Position numbers and translations under genes: made by a program. This document shows positions 1 through 8,932 of a DNA stretch of 58,681 nucleotides, in pieces (position 1 is the stretch's first letter; every line of letters begins with the position of its first letter). This stretch comes from Acidimicrobiia bacterium. Lineage in GTDB: Bacteria > Actinomycetota > Acidimicrobiia > Acidimicrobiales > SZUA-35. The notes beneath the pieces are model-generated. The model searched no databases. It had not been told where the DNA came from and worked only from the letters and a program-made list of their open reading frames with translations. The stretch lies in assembly GCA_029863385.1 (NCBI GenBank), contig JAOTVU010000006.1, positions 1 through 58,681 of the forward strand. The letters run 5' to 3'.

Positions 1-921
1 ACCGAATCGACCCTCCGGGATCATGACCGAGGTGAGCTGCGGCAACCGGAACCCCTCGGTGGCGAACAGCTCGAAGCCTCGCTTCTCCAGGCCGTCCTGC
101 AGCATCGTGCCGCAGTGCTGGTGGCGGGCGATGGCGTTGTCGAGCCCCTCGTCGAGCACCGCGCCCAGTCCGGCGTGGATGCTGAAGATCATGCTGATCG
201 GGGCGGTGTGGTGGTAGGCCCGCGCTCCCGAGCCGGTGACGTAGCTGGCGATCATGTTGAGGTCGAGATACCACGACTGCGGCTTCGGTTTGATCCGCTC
301 GATCGCCCGGTCGGACACGCTCAGCGGGGCCAGTCCCGGCGCCACGCCAAGACACTTCTGGGTGCCGGAGTAGGCGATGTCGACGCTGTTGGCGTCGAGC
401 TCCACTGGCGTGCCGGCGAGGGAGGTCACGCAGTCGACGATGAACAGGGCGTCACCCTTGTTGGCTCCGATGTCGGCCAGCGGTGACAGCGCACCGGTCG
501 AGGTCTCGGCGTGAACCATGGCGATGGCGGTCGGGTTCGGGTGGGCGGCGAGCAGACGCTCGGCCTCGACCGGCGTTCCCCAGTCGAAGTCGACCCGCAC
601 GACTTCGGCGCCGGCGCGGCCGGCCACGTCACACATCCGGTTGCCGAACACGCCGTTGACGCCGACGACCACCACGTCGCCGGGACCCAGCACGTTGATC
701 AGCGACGCCTCCATCCCCGACGAGCCGGTGCCCGACACCGGGAACGTCAACCGGTTGGCGGTGCCGAAGACGGTGCGGAGCCGCTGGTTGGTTTCGTCCA
801 ACAGTTCGATGAACTCGGGGTCGAGGTGCCCGAGCATCGGCCTCCCGAGCGCGGCCACCGCCTCGGGATAGGGGTTGCAGGGCCCGGGGCCCATGAGGAT
901 TCGGTCGCTCAGCGGACTCAT
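1..921 (-). CDS. Class V aminotransferase, alanine/serine-glyoxylate type (3' end cut by window edge)
   Basis: This frame is open from an ATG at 921 to the left edge, giving 307 residues without a stop, so the C-terminus is missing. It starts MSPLSDRILMGPGPCNPYPE, the usual opening of alanine-glyoxylate, serine-glyoxylate and serine-pyruvate aminotransferases. The PLP lysine is K189 in SGTQKCLG and the ring-pairing aspartate is D163 in IVDCVTSLAG. The glycine-rich turn VSGTGSSGMEA (about 62-72) is also present. These enzymes move an amino group between glyoxylate or pyruvate and serine or alanine in the cytoplasm. The exact substrate cannot be read from sequence. The start has no Shine-Dalgarno, but TAGAGT lies 8 nt upstream, so the mRNA is probably leaderless. 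Confidence 0.9.
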   Translation of the reverse strand, partial: MSPLSDRILMGPGPCNPYPEAVAALGRPMLGHLDPEFIELLDETNQRLRTVFGTANRLTFPVSGTGSSGMEASLINVLGPGDVVVVGVNGVFGNRMCDVAGRAGAEVVRVDFDWGTPVEAERLLAAHPNPTAIAMVHAETSTGALSPLADIGANKGDALFIVDCVTSLAGTPVELDANSVDIAYSGTQKCLGVAPGLAPLSVSDRAIERIKPKPQSWYLDLNMIASYVTGSGARAYHHTAPISMIFSIHAGLGAVLDEGLDNAIARHQHCGTMLQDGLEKRGFELFATEGFRLPQLTSVMIPEGRFG

Positions 922-937
922 AGAGTCCGACTCTATG
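919..937. promoter_or_regulatory. Perfect 8+3+8 inverted repeat covering the -10 and start codon of the aminotransferase
   Basis: CATAGAGT and ACTCTATG are exact reverse complements separated by CCG. Read on the minus strand, the left part holds the -10-like hexamer TAGAGT (930-935) and the right part ends in the gene's ATG (919-921). A protein bound here would block both transcription start and, on a leaderless message, the ribosome's entry point. The regulator is unknown. Confidence 0.5.
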
Positions 938-974
938 CGCCAAACCCCGTGCTGCAAATTCCGTGAGCGTTGGG

Positions 975-2357
975 CTAGCAGCCGAGCCCGAGCCAAACCG
1001 GGACGTCCCGGCTTGTGCCCCGTACCTTGGCCTGACCGCCGACGTTGAACTCGACCGAGCCACCGCCGTCGAACTTGATCAGGTCCTCGTAGCCGTTGGC
1101 GACGGCCCAATCCACCAGCGACGGCACGGTGGCACTGTTGGTCGCACCGAACACAAGCCGCCCGCTGTTCTGATCGACGGCGACGAACGGGTGGTACGAG
1201 GTCAGGTAGGTGTAGGGATCCCGGGCGTAGTCGCTGCTCAGGTCCTCGTCGTTCTGACCGTCGATCCGCAGTGGGATACCGGCGGCGGCCCAGATCCACT
1301 CGTCGGGCCCGACCTTCTGGGCGGGTTCGAGCTGGTCGATGTAGATCGAGGTCTCGGCCGACGCATGCCACTGTTCGAGGACGAGACTGCCCTTGGCGTG
1401 GATCACGCTGTTGAGTTTGGTGTCGGACGGGCTGGGACTCGGCCACGGCTGACCGGTCACCGGCCAGTCCTCGGCCACCGACTTCGGTGCCGAGTCGACC
1501 CGAACCCCGAACACCCCCCGATCGGTTCGGTCCGACGAGTTCTTGACGTGGGCACCATCGACCACCCCGATCCCGAGCGCCCCGGGATTGGACGAGTCCT
1601 TCTCCGACGCCACCAGCCAGTTGGCGTTGATCGACGCCACCGAGCAGCGGTTGTGGCCGGTCGAGAACCGACCGTCGGCGAGAACACGGTCGAGGTCGAC
1701 GATCACGCCCTTGAAGGAGCCTCCGGGGAACGACTTGTCGTAGGCCTGATAGCCGTTGGCCGCCAATGTGGCTTGACCGAGCGGCACCAGGCCTTCGGTT
1801 TCGCAGTGGTTGGCGGCGGCGGTCTCGGCGTTGAAGATCGAGTGGCAGGTCTCGGTGAACCGCAGGTACTCCCGCAGCTCGGTGAAGTTGACGACCATGT
1901 CGGATCGGTCGAGCGAACCCGATCCGAGTTGGTTGACCCAGTAGTTCTGGCCGCTGCTGTCGGGAACCCGACACAGCACGTTGTCGTACACGAGGCGCAC
2001 GAATTCGGCGTTGGACACGTTGCCGTAGCGGTTCTTGAATTCCGTCCCGCTGGTGAAATAGGAGGCGATCTCGTCGAGGCTCATGCCGTTCTGGGCGGCC
2101 TCGACCCAGTGGGCGAGACCCGTCGAATCAGGCTGACGCAGGAACGTCGCCTGGTACAGGCGCCACACCCGCGCGTGATCGGGTGAGAGGCCGACAACGG
2201 ACTCGAACTCCGCCGTCGGCTTCGAGATCTTGCAGTCGTCCGTCGCCGCTTCCGCGGTTCCGGACACGGTCAACGTGGCGACGAGCGCGAGGCCAACGGC
2301 GACCGCCATTGCAATCGCGCCGGGTTGACGGCGGCGCGAAGCGAATCGAGAACCCAT
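975..2357 (-). CDS. Secreted protein: DUF4214 domain plus phosphodiester glycosidase domain
   Basis: 460 residues from ATG 2357 (a GTG one codon earlier is also possible). The first 38 residues form a signal peptide: an arginine-rich start, a hydrophobic core, then AEA before ATDDC. Residues about 45-170 form a DUF4214 domain with the repeated patterns LYQATFLRQPDSTGLAHW and VYDNVLCRVPDSSGQNYW. The C-terminal half has the fold markers of the phosphodiester glycosidase family (DUF2233/NAGPA): FDGGGSVEF and RDVPVWLGLGC at the end. That family removes capping sugar-phosphates or acts on exopolysaccharide. DUF4214 is commonly found in exported, surface-linked proteins. A role in the cell envelope or matrix is inference. 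Confidence 0.82.
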   Translation of the reverse strand: MGSRFASRRRQPGAIAMAVAVGLALVATLTVSGTAEAATDDCKISKPTAEFESVVGLSPDHARVWRLYQATFLRQPDSTGLAHWVEAAQNGMSLDEIASYFTSGTEFKNRYGNVSNAEFVRLVYDNVLCRVPDSSGQNYWVNQLGSGSLDRSDMVVNFTELREYLRFTETCHSIFNAETAAANHCETEGLVPLGQATLAANGYQAYDKSFPGGSFKGVIVDLDRVLADGRFSTGHNRCSVASINANWLVASEKDSSNPGALGIGVVDGAHVKNSSDRTDRGVFGVRVDSAPKSVAEDWPVTGQPWPSPSPSDTKLNSVIHAKGSLVLEQWHASAETSIYIDQLEPAQKVGPDEWIWAAAGIPLRIDGQNDEDLSSDYARDPYTYLTSYHPFVAVDQNSGRLVFGATNSATVPSLVDWAVANGYEDLIKFDGGGSVEFNVGGQAKVRGTSRDVPVWLGLGC

Positions 2358-2420
2358 CACGGAGGTAACGGTCGAAGCGGGCCGGATCCTGAACCCTTTG
2401 GGTCGGAAGACCCCGGTCGC

Positions 2421-2972
2421 TCATCCGCTCACCGCCGTGCCACATCGCATCGCCAGGCCACGGAGCTGGCGACGGACCATGATCCCGTCGCCCCATCCCA
2501 GGCCGGCGCTCATCGCTCGACCGGCCGGACCGTCGATGCGGATGCGGGCTCGGGTCACCAGACGGGTGGCGGCTCCCTCAGAGCCGAGGGGTTCCAGACG
2601 GTAGGCGAGCGTGAACCACAGTCGGTGCCCGACGACCCGGCGGTCCGGCAAGGCCAACACGAGGTGGTCGGGCCGACGGTAATGGGTGACGTCGAACGCG
2701 ATCGGTCCACCGGATATCTGTTCGCCCGCCCCACGTACCTGCCACTCCGGGTGGATCCGGTCGGCCGAGCGGCGGCCGAGGTTGTCGATCCAGTCATACG
2801 AGTACCAGCCGGCCCGCCCGAACCCCATCTGGGCCAGCCAGGCGAACACGTCCTCTCGCGGCGCGCCCAGCGACACCGCCCGGTCGTTCGAGACGTGCGG
2901 TTCGGTGATCAGCTCATCACCCGGCATCGGACCCGAGCCGTCGCCGCCGCCCACCGCCGGTTGATCGATCAC
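2421..2972 (-). CDS. SRPBCC-fold protein (START-like ligand-binding domain)
   Basis: 183 residues from GTG 2972. That GTG overlaps the stop of the ABC-F gene (GTGA, 2969-2972) and has GAGG 4 nt upstream, so translational coupling is likely. An ATG at 2927 is the alternative and gives 168 residues. The body shows the SRPBCC signature [20 protein letters not shown] followed by [10 protein letters not shown], and a later LAYRLEPLG strand. Members bind hydrophobic ligands in a helix-grip pocket. No catalytic function can be assigned. The pairing with an ABC-F ATPase may be only co-transcription. Confidence 0.75.
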   Translation of the reverse strand: MIDQPAVGGGDGSGPMPGDELITEPHVSNDRAVSLGAPREDVFAWLAQMGFGRAGWYSYDWIDNLGRRSADRIHPEWQVRGAGEQISGGPIAFDVTHYRRPDHLVLALPDRRVVGHRLWFTLAYRLEPLGSEGAATRLVTRARIRIDGPAGRAMSAGLGWGDGIMVRRQLRGLAMRCGTAVSG

Positions 2973-4648
2973 CCGACCTCGGTCAGCAGCTTCGCCAGCT
3001 TGATGCGGTCGACGGCGGTCGGGGTGGTCACCGCGGCCAGCGCCGATTCCCAGTCGGGGAGGGTGTGGACGAAGCCGTCGTGGCCCATCATCCAGAACCG
3101 GTCGAAGTTGGCCAGGAACGCCCGGTCGTGGGAGACGGCGATGACGGTGCCCTCGAAGGTGTTCAGCGCCGATTCGAGCGCCTCGGCCGAGTCGATGTCG
3201 AGGTTGTCGGTCGGCTCGTCGAGCAGCAGGAGATTGTGGCCGTCGAGTTCGAGGCACAGGATCTCGAGCCGGGCCTTCTGCCCACCCGAAAGCGTCTCGT
3301 ACGACTGTGCCGACGTGCCCGCCACCGCGGAAGCCAGCCCGTAGCGGGCGAGGGCGCCCATGGCCCGTTCGTGGTTGCCGACGCGGGCCATCACCGGATC
3401 GAGCACGGTGCCGTCGGTGAGCTCCGGGTTGTCGTTGACCTGGGTGAACAGCCCGGCCTCGACCCGGGCGCCGAGCTTGACCGTGCCGGAATGGGCAATG
3501 GGATGACCGGCCAGGAGCCGTAACAGGTGGGTCTTGCCCGAGCCGTTCGGCCCGACCAGTCCGAGCCGCTCACCGAAGTACACCTCGTCGGTGAAGGGGA
3601 ACACGAGATCGGGCAGCTCGACCGCGTCGAGCGCCACGACGCGACGGCCCGAGTCGCCGCCTCGCAACCGCACCCGCACGTTCTGTTCCGGCGCCGGCGG
3701 GGGTGGGGGACCGGCGGCCACGAACCGCTCCCAGCGGCTCTCCGCCGCGTTGGCCCGCCCGGCCATGGCATCGTTGTACGATGCCTTGAACTTCATCTCC
3801 TTGTAGAACTTGTAGAGCCGCCGCTCCTCGTCCTTCCATCGTTGCAGCGCATCGCCGAGCTGCTGTTGCCGGGCCTCCCGGGCCTCCGGATAGGTAGCAT
3901 ACGACTGACCGTGCACCCAGGCCCCGAACGCCTCCAGGGTGACGATGCGGTTGGTGCAGTCACGCAGTAGCTGACGGTCGTGCGACACCATCAGCACCGT
4001 CTTGCGGCTGGTGCGGATGAGCTCCTCGAGCCACTGTTTGGCCGGGACGTCGAGATAGTTGTCGGGCTCGTCGAGCAGCAGCACGTCGGCGTCGGACGAG
4101 AACAGCAGATCGAGCACGATCTGTTTCCGCTCACCCCCCGAGAGCTGGGTCGTCAGCCGTTGGCCGGCTTCGTCGAGGCTGGATCGGACGACCCGGCTGA
4201 GGGTGGCGTCCCACTCGGCCTCGGCCAGGTAGCCCCCGCAGTCCGACCACTCGCCGATGAGCTCGGCCAGGTCCATGGCCGCATCCTGATCGGCAGCTCG
4301 ATCCGTAGGCGCGCCGCCGTTGGCTGCGGCCGCCTCGGCCGCCATGAGGCGGCGACCGATCGAGCGCAGCGGTTCGGGTGAGCAGTCGATCAGCATCTCC
4401 CGCACCGTGGACTCCACGCCGACGCCCACGTCCTGGGCCATGTAGCGGACCCGCCCCCCGAGGTTGACGTCGCCGTCGGTCGGTTCGAGTTCACCGGCCA
4501 GGATCCGCATGAGCGTGGTCTTGCCGACACCGTTGTTGCCGATCAGCCCCGCGTGGGAACCGGGGCTCAGGTTGAACGACACATCGGTGAACAGCATCGA
4601 CCCGCCCGGATGGGCATAACCGAGGTCGCTCACGGCGATGTGTGCCAT
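2969..4648 (-). CDS. ABC-F family ATPase (duplicated ABC domains, no membrane segments)
   Basis: 559 residues from ATG 4648. It has two ATP-binding cassettes in one chain: Walker A GNNGVGKT (37-44) with signature LSGGERKQ, then a linker rich in charged residues ([19 protein letters not shown]), then Walker A GPNGSGKT with [10 protein letters not shown] and Walker [14 protein letters not shown]. This is the ABC-F layout: cytosolic proteins that bind the ribosomal E site and act in translation control or ribosome protection against antibiotics. Housekeeping (EttA/Uup-like) and resistance roles cannot be separated here. The start has no Shine-Dalgarno; TACCCT (4655-4660) sits 6 nt upstream, so it is likely leaderless. 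Confidence 0.9.
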   Translation of the reverse strand: MAHIAVSDLGYAHPGGSMLFTDVSFNLSPGSHAGLIGNNGVGKTTLMRILAGELEPTDGDVNLGGRVRYMAQDVGVGVESTVREMLIDCSPEPLRSIGRRLMAAEAAAANGGAPTDRAADQDAAMDLAELIGEWSDCGGYLAEAEWDATLSRVVRSSLDEAGQRLTTQLSGGERKQIVLDLLFSSDADVLLLDEPDNYLDVPAKQWLEELIRTSRKTVLMVSHDRQLLRDCTNRIVTLEAFGAWVHGQSYATYPEAREARQQQLGDALQRWKDEERRLYKFYKEMKFKASYNDAMAGRANAAESRWERFVAAGPPPPPAPEQNVRVRLRGGDSGRRVVALDAVELPDLVFPFTDEVYFGERLGLVGPNGSGKTHLLRLLAGHPIAHSGTVKLGARVEAGLFTQVNDNPELTDGTVLDPVMARVGNHERAMGALARYGLASAVAGTSAQSYETLSGGQKARLEILCLELDGHNLLLLDEPTDNLDIDSAEALESALNTFEGTVIAVSHDRAFLANFDRFWMMGHDGFVHTLPDWESALAAVTTPTAVDRIKLAKLLTEVG

Positions 4649-4712
4649 CGTTCCAGGGTACGACCGGCGGGGACGGCAGCGCCGAGAATATCGGCTGTCA
4701 CGACACGCACAT

Positions 4713-4758
4713 GTTATGCAACAGGGTGTTGCATAACCAGGCTGATCTGGACTACTGT
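4713..4758 (+). promoter_or_regulatory. 25-bp perfect palindrome (operator) and leaderless promoter of the DHA2 exporter
   Basis: GTTATGCAACA (4713-4723) and TGTTGCATAAC (4727-4737) are exact reverse complements around GGG. A third half-site-like GTGCAACA lies at 4757-4764. The -10-like TACTGT (4753-4758) is 8 nt before the ATG at 4767, and a weak -35 (TTGCAT, 4729-4734) lies inside the right arm 18 nt upstream of it. Binding would therefore cover the promoter. The natural candidate ligand is the TetR protein encoded at 6376-7032. Confidence 0.65.
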
Positions 4759-4766
4759 GCAACACT

Positions 4767-6368
4767 ATGTCCGATAACTCCGAAGGGGCCGGCGTGGCCT
4801 CGACTGCCCACTCCGCCGCCGCCACGGCCACCGAATCGTTCCAGGATGTTCGTGATCTGGCGTTCGATCCCGAGGTGGGGCACCCCCGACGCAAGCTCAT
4901 CCTGGCCATCATGTGCGGCGCGTTGGTTCTCGTCGTCGCCTCGGTCAGTTCGCTCAACGTCGCCATCCCGACCATCGTGCGAGCGCTCGACGCCTCCCAG
5001 TCCGAACAGCTGTGGATCATCGATGCCTACGCCCTCGTCTTCGCCGGGCTCCTCCTTCCGGCCGGGGCCCTCGGCGACCGCTACGGCCGGAAGAAGGCCC
5101 TCCTCCTCGGTCTGGTGATCTTCGGTCTGGCCTCCCTCGTCGCCACGCTGGCCGACAGCCCACAGCAGCTCATCGCCCTCCGAGCGGTGGCCGGCATCGG
5201 TGCGGCGTTCATAATGCCGGCCACCCTGTCGATCATCACGGTGGTCTTTCCGCCGCACGAGCGGGGCAAGGCGATCGCCGCCTGGGCCGGGTTTGCCGGC
5301 GCCGGCGGAGCGCTCGGCCCGCTGGCCAGCGGTGCGCTGCTCGAATACTTCTGGTGGGGCTCGGTCTTTTTCATCAATGTGCCGATCGTCGTGGGCATGC
5401 TGATCGCCGTGTTCTTCGTGGTCCCCCGGTCCCGTGAAGGCGACGGCGTGGCCCTCGACCCGATCGGTGCCGTTCTCTCGATCCTCGCCCTCGGATCGCT
5501 GGTCCTCGGCATCATCGAGGGGCCGGAGTGGGGGTGGACCGATGGTCGCACGCTCGGAGTGTTCGCCCTCGCCGCGGTGGCCGGTGTCGTCTTCGTCAAC
5601 TATGAACTGCGCTCCGACAACCCGATGCTCGACCCCCGGCTGTTCCGGATCCGGGGGTTCACCATCGGCGCCCTCACCATCACCAGTGCCTTCATGCTGC
5701 TGTTCGGCATGTTCTATGTTGTCACCCTCTACCTCCAGTTCGTGCAGGGCCACTCCGCCCTCGGCGCGGCGGTCCGTCAGCTCCCGGCCGCCGCCACGAT
5801 GATCATCGTGGCCCCCCGATCACCCCTGCTCGTCGATCGGTTCGGCGCCCATCGAATAGTCCCGGCCGGGTTCGTGTTGCAGGCCGCCGGGTTCGGATTG
5901 ATGTCGACCTTCGCCCCTGACACCGCGTATGCGATGCTCGCCCTTGCGCTGGTGCTGCTGGCCGGTGGGATGGCGATGATGATGCCGCCCACCACCGAGG
6001 CCATCGTGTCGAGCCTGCCGCGGGAGAAGGCCGGTGTCGGTTCGGCGGTCAACGACACGGTCCGCGAGGTCGGTGGCTCCATCGGGATCGCGCTCATCGG
6101 GGCGCTCCTTGCCACCGGCTACCGCGACGGCATCGCCGATGTCATCGGCCGGGTTCCCGAGCAGGCCCGCGCCGCGGTCGAGGACTCGATCGGTGGCGCC
6201 TACTTCGTCGCCGCCGAGGCTCCGGGTGACTTCGGTCAGCAGTTGCTGGAGGCCGCCGGTTCGGCCTACACCAACGGGATGCAGCTGGCGTTCTCGGTCG
6301 CCTCCGCCATCGCCCTGTTGACGGCGGTCATCGTGGCCTGGGCCCACCCCGGCCGTCACGCCGCATAG
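4767..6368 (+). CDS. DHA2-family (EmrB/QacA-type, 14-TM) MFS drug exporter
   Basis: 533 residues with about 14 hydrophobic segments starting near residue 47, the size and profile of the DHA2 drug:H+ antiporters. The MFS loop motif appears as [13 protein letters not shown] between TM2 and TM3, and the antiporter motif C region as [41 protein letters not shown] is the typical TM1-TM2 stretch of this family. The protein should export hydrophobic compounds across the inner membrane. It is followed after 7 nt by a TetR gene and then an acyl-CoA synthetase, the classic layout of an exporter controlled by its own repressor. The start is probably leaderless. Confidence 0.92.
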   Translation: MSDNSEGAGVASTAHSAAATATESFQDVRDLAFDPEVGHPRRKLILAIMCGALVLVVASVSSLNVAIPTIVRALDASQSEQLWIIDAYALVFAGLLLPAGALGDRYGRKKALLLGLVIFGLASLVATLADSPQQLIALRAVAGIGAAFIMPATLSIITVVFPPHERGKAIAAWAGFAGAGGALGPLASGALLEYFWWGSVFFINVPIVVGMLIAVFFVVPRSREGDGVALDPIGAVLSILALGSLVLGIIEGPEWGWTDGRTLGVFALAAVAGVVFVNYELRSDNPMLDPRLFRIRGFTIGALTITSAFMLLFGMFYVVTLYLQFVQGHSALGAAVRQLPAAATMIIVAPRSPLLVDRFGAHRIVPAGFVLQAAGFGLMSTFAPDTAYAMLALALVLLAGGMAMMMPPTTEAIVSSLPREKAGVGSAVNDTVREVGGSIGIALIGALLATGYRDGIADVIGRVPEQARAAVEDSIGGAYFVAAEAPGDFGQQLLEAAGSAYTNGMQLAFSVASAIALLTAVIVAWAHPGRHAA

Positions 6369-6375
6369 GACAGCC

Positions 6376-7032
6376 GTGCCTCGGGTCCCCACCGTCGATC
6401 CTCGCATCGTCCGCACTCGAGAGGCGGTCGTCGCCGCGGCCAGCGAACTGTTGGCCACCGAGGGGATCGGGCGCCTGACGATCGACGCCATCGCCCAGCG
6501 GTCCGGCGTCGCCCGCTCGACCATCTACCGCAACTGGCCGGAGCGGGCCGATCTGCTGCTGGCCGCCTTCGAGTCGGTGGCCCGTCTGGACTGCCCGCTG
6601 ACCGCTCTCGGGTGCAGCGGCGACCACCTGGTGGGCGAGGACTGCGGAGTGCCGCCTCCCCGAACGGTGGAGGAGTTCCGTCGCATCGTCTCCGAACATG
6701 CTCGGAGGATCATGGCGTTGCGGGAGTCGACCCTGGGTGGGGCGCTGGCCGCGATCGTGGCCGAGGCGGCGCACGACGAGGCCATCTCGGTGGCGCTCCA
6801 CCGGTTCGGCCAGGCCAGGCGGGTGCCGCTCGCCGACGCCGCCTGCCAGGTCATCGACGTGGTCGGGGCGAAACCGAGGGTAGGCCCGCCCGATGCAATC
6901 GAACGGTTCGTCGCACCGTTCTTCTACCGGCATCTCGTCTCCGGCGAAACGATCGACGAGTCGTTCGTCAATCGGCAGGTCGAACTGCTGCTGTGGGACC
7001 TCGGCCTGATCGCCGTGTCCGGGCGGTCCTGA
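6376..7032 (+). CDS. TetR/AcrR-family transcriptional regulator
   Basis: 218 residues from GTG 6376, with AGGA 7 nt upstream. The N-terminal helix-turn-helix is clear: RTREAVVAAASELLATEG, then LTIDAIAQRSGVARSTIYRNW (about 34-54). The C-terminal ligand domain is less conserved and ends LLLWDLGLIAV. It lies 7 nt after the exporter gene in the same direction, so it most likely represses that operon through the palindrome at 4713-4737. The inducer is unknown. It may also control the acyl-CoA synthetase that follows. Confidence 0.92.
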   Translation: MPRVPTVDPRIVRTREAVVAAASELLATEGIGRLTIDAIAQRSGVARSTIYRNWPERADLLLAAFESVARLDCPLTALGCSGDHLVGEDCGVPPPRTVEEFRRIVSEHARRIMALRESTLGGALAAIVAEAAHDEAISVALHRFGQARRVPLADAACQVIDVVGAKPRVGPPDAIERFVAPFFYRHLVSGETIDESFVNRQVELLLWDLGLIAVSGRS

Positions 7033-7057
7033 TCTATCGTTGAGGCCGGGGCTCACC

Positions 7058-8854
7058 GTGACAACCGGAATCTTCTCACCGCCCGACATCGAGATGACTC
7101 GTCGCGATGACGGGTCCATCGTGCTTGCCTCCCGAGCACCGCTGGCCGACCATCCTCGTTCTGTCGGGGTCTGGCTCGAGCGCTGGGCGAACGAACGGCC
7201 GGATGGCGTTTTCCTCGCCGAGCGGCCCGATGGTGATCACACCCGACCGTGGAACACCATCACGTACCGGGCGATGTGGGACTCGGCTCGTGCTCTCGGC
7301 CAGGCACTGCTCGACGGCGACCTCGGCCCCGATCGTCCACTCGCCATCCTGTCGGGGCCGTCGATCGCCCACGGGCAGCTCAAGTTGGCCGGCTACCTGG
7401 TCGGTGTGCCGGTCGTGTCGGTGTCGGTCGCCTACTCGCTCCAGGCTCAGGATCTCGGCAAGGTCAACCACATCCTGTCGCAGTGCGACCCCGGGCTGGT
7501 GTTCGTCGAACGCTCCGCTCCGTTCTCCCGGGTGCTCGACGCCAACCCCGACCGCCCGGTGATCTCCGGCGACGGCGAGCGCGGGCGGCCACTGGCCGAG
7601 CTGCTGGCCACCGCACCGACCGCCGAGGTCGACGAAGCGTTTGCCGCGGTCGACGGAGACCACGTGGCCAAGATCCTCTACACCTCCGGCTCGACCGGTC
7701 TACCCAAGGGGGTGCTCACCATCCACCGGATGTTGTGCTCCAACCAGATGGCCGTGCTCCACGCCTGGCCGTTCCTGGCCGAGACCCCGCCGGTGATCTG
7801 CGACTGGTTGCCGTGGAGTCACACCTTCGCCGGCAGCCATGACCTCAACATGGTGCTGGCCCACGGCGGCACGCTCTACATCGACGGCGGGAAGCCGGCG
7901 CCCGGTCTGTTCGATGCCACCGTGGCCAACCTCGCCTCGGCCCGGCCGACGATCTCGCTGAACGTTCCCGCCGGCTACGCCCGCCTCGTCGACCGTCTCG
8001 AAGCCGACGATGCGTTCGCTGCGGCCTTCTTCGAGCGGCTCCAACTCATCTTCTATGCGGCCGCCGCGTTGCCCCAGGACGTGTGGGAGCGGCTCGAGAC
8101 CCTGGCCGAACGAACCGTCGGCCGTCCGATTCCGATGACGTCGAGTTGGGGTCTGACCGAGACCGCGCCCGCCGCCACCAGCGCCCACTTCCCGCTCGAT
8201 CGGGCCGGCGTGATCGGCGTGCCGCTGCCGGGCGTCGAGCTGAAGTTGGCGCCCAACGGCGACAAGATGGAGATCCGGGTCAAGGGCCCCGGCGTGACTC
8301 CCGGGTATCACCGTGATCCCGAGAAAACGGCGGCTGCGTTCGACGACGAGGGCTGGTTCATCACCGGCGATGCCGTCAAACTGGCCGACCCGGCGGACCC
8401 CAATGCCGGCCTGGTGTTCGACGGCCGGGTGGCCGAGGACTTCAAACTGATGACGGGCACCTGGGTCTCGGTCGGCACCCTCCGCCCCGCCATCCTGGCC
8501 ACCGCTGCGCCGCTCATCACCGACTGTGTGGTGACCGGTCATGATCGGAACGAACTCGGTCTGCTGGTCTGGCCCGGAGCTCCCGTCGATGACGACTACC
8601 GAGCCGCGCTCGTCGAACGACTGCGTGCTCACAACGAGGCGTTCAACAACACCTCGTCGACCCGTGTTCGTCGGGTGGCGATCCTCGATGAGCCACCATC
8701 GATCGATCGGGGCGAGACCACCGACAAGGGCTACATCAACCAGCGGGCGACCCTCGAGGCCCGGGCCGAGGTGGTCGACCGCCTCTACGCCGCCGATCCG
8801 TCCGACGCCGGCGTCGATCCCGGCATTCTGTTCATTTGCCCACAGATCATTTGA
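7058..8854 (+). CDS. AMP-forming acyl-CoA synthetase, feruloyl-CoA synthase-like
   Basis: 598 residues from GTG 7058, with GGGG 6 nt upstream; a TTG at 7040 in the same frame would add six residues. The P-loop of the adenylate-forming family is [20 protein letters not shown], followed by [13 protein letters not shown] (motif II) and GWFITGDAV (the Asp that binds the ribose). Substrates are activated as acyl-AMP and then joined to CoA. The length and the segment [19 protein letters not shown] resemble feruloyl-CoA synthases and related aryl/fatty acid ligases. It follows the TetR gene by 25 nt and is probably in its operon. The stop codon lies inside the first copy of a 20-bp tandem repeat. 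Confidence 0.85.
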   Translation: MTTGIFSPPDIEMTRRDDGSIVLASRAPLADHPRSVGVWLERWANERPDGVFLAERPDGDHTRPWNTITYRAMWDSARALGQALLDGDLGPDRPLAILSGPSIAHGQLKLAGYLVGVPVVSVSVAYSLQAQDLGKVNHILSQCDPGLVFVERSAPFSRVLDANPDRPVISGDGERGRPLAELLATAPTAEVDEAFAAVDGDHVAKILYTSGSTGLPKGVLTIHRMLCSNQMAVLHAWPFLAETPPVICDWLPWSHTFAGSHDLNMVLAHGGTLYIDGGKPAPGLFDATVANLASARPTISLNVPAGYARLVDRLEADDAFAAAFFERLQLIFYAAAALPQDVWERLETLAERTVGRPIPMTSSWGLTETAPAATSAHFPLDRAGVIGVPLPGVELKLAPNGDKMEIRVKGPGVTPGYHRDPEKTAAAFDDEGWFITGDAVKLADPADPNAGLVFDGRVAEDFKLMTGTWVSVGTLRPAILATAAPLITDCVVTGHDRNELGLLVWPGAPVDDDYRAALVERLRAHNEAFNNTSSTRVRRVAILDEPPSIDRGETTDKGYINQRATLEARAEVVDRLYAADPSDAGVDPGILFICPQII

Positions 8855-8886
8855 TACGGAGTCATCTCATTTGATACAGAGTCATC
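8847..8886. repeat. Two tandem copies of a 20-bp unit just after the acyl-CoA synthetase
   Basis: The unit TCATTTGATACGGAGTCATC (8847-8866) is repeated at once at 8867-8886 with one difference (G8858 against A8878). The first copy contains the TGA stop codon of the upstream gene. It is more A+T-rich than its surroundings. It could be a paired binding site or simply a slippage product. Confidence 0.7.
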
Positions 8887-8890
8887 TCCG

Positions 8891-8912
8891 ACCGGAACAC
8901 GATCCGGTTTTT
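8891..8912 (+). terminator. Candidate Rho-independent terminator of the exporter/TetR/ligase operon
   Basis: ACCGGA (8891-8896) pairs exactly with TCCGGT (8903-8908) around a 6-nt loop, and further T residues follow (TTTT). The stem is short, so it may be weak. It lies between the ligase stop and the next promoter. Confidence 0.45.
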
Positions 8913-8919
8913 CATGCTC

Positions 8920-8925
8920 TAACCT
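8920..8925 (+). promoter_or_regulatory. -10 hexamer of a leaderless promoter
   Basis: TAACCT lies 7 nt before the GTG at 8933. No Shine-Dalgarno is present, so transcription probably begins at or next to the start codon. Confidence 0.5.
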
Positions 8926-8932
8926 GGTCGCG

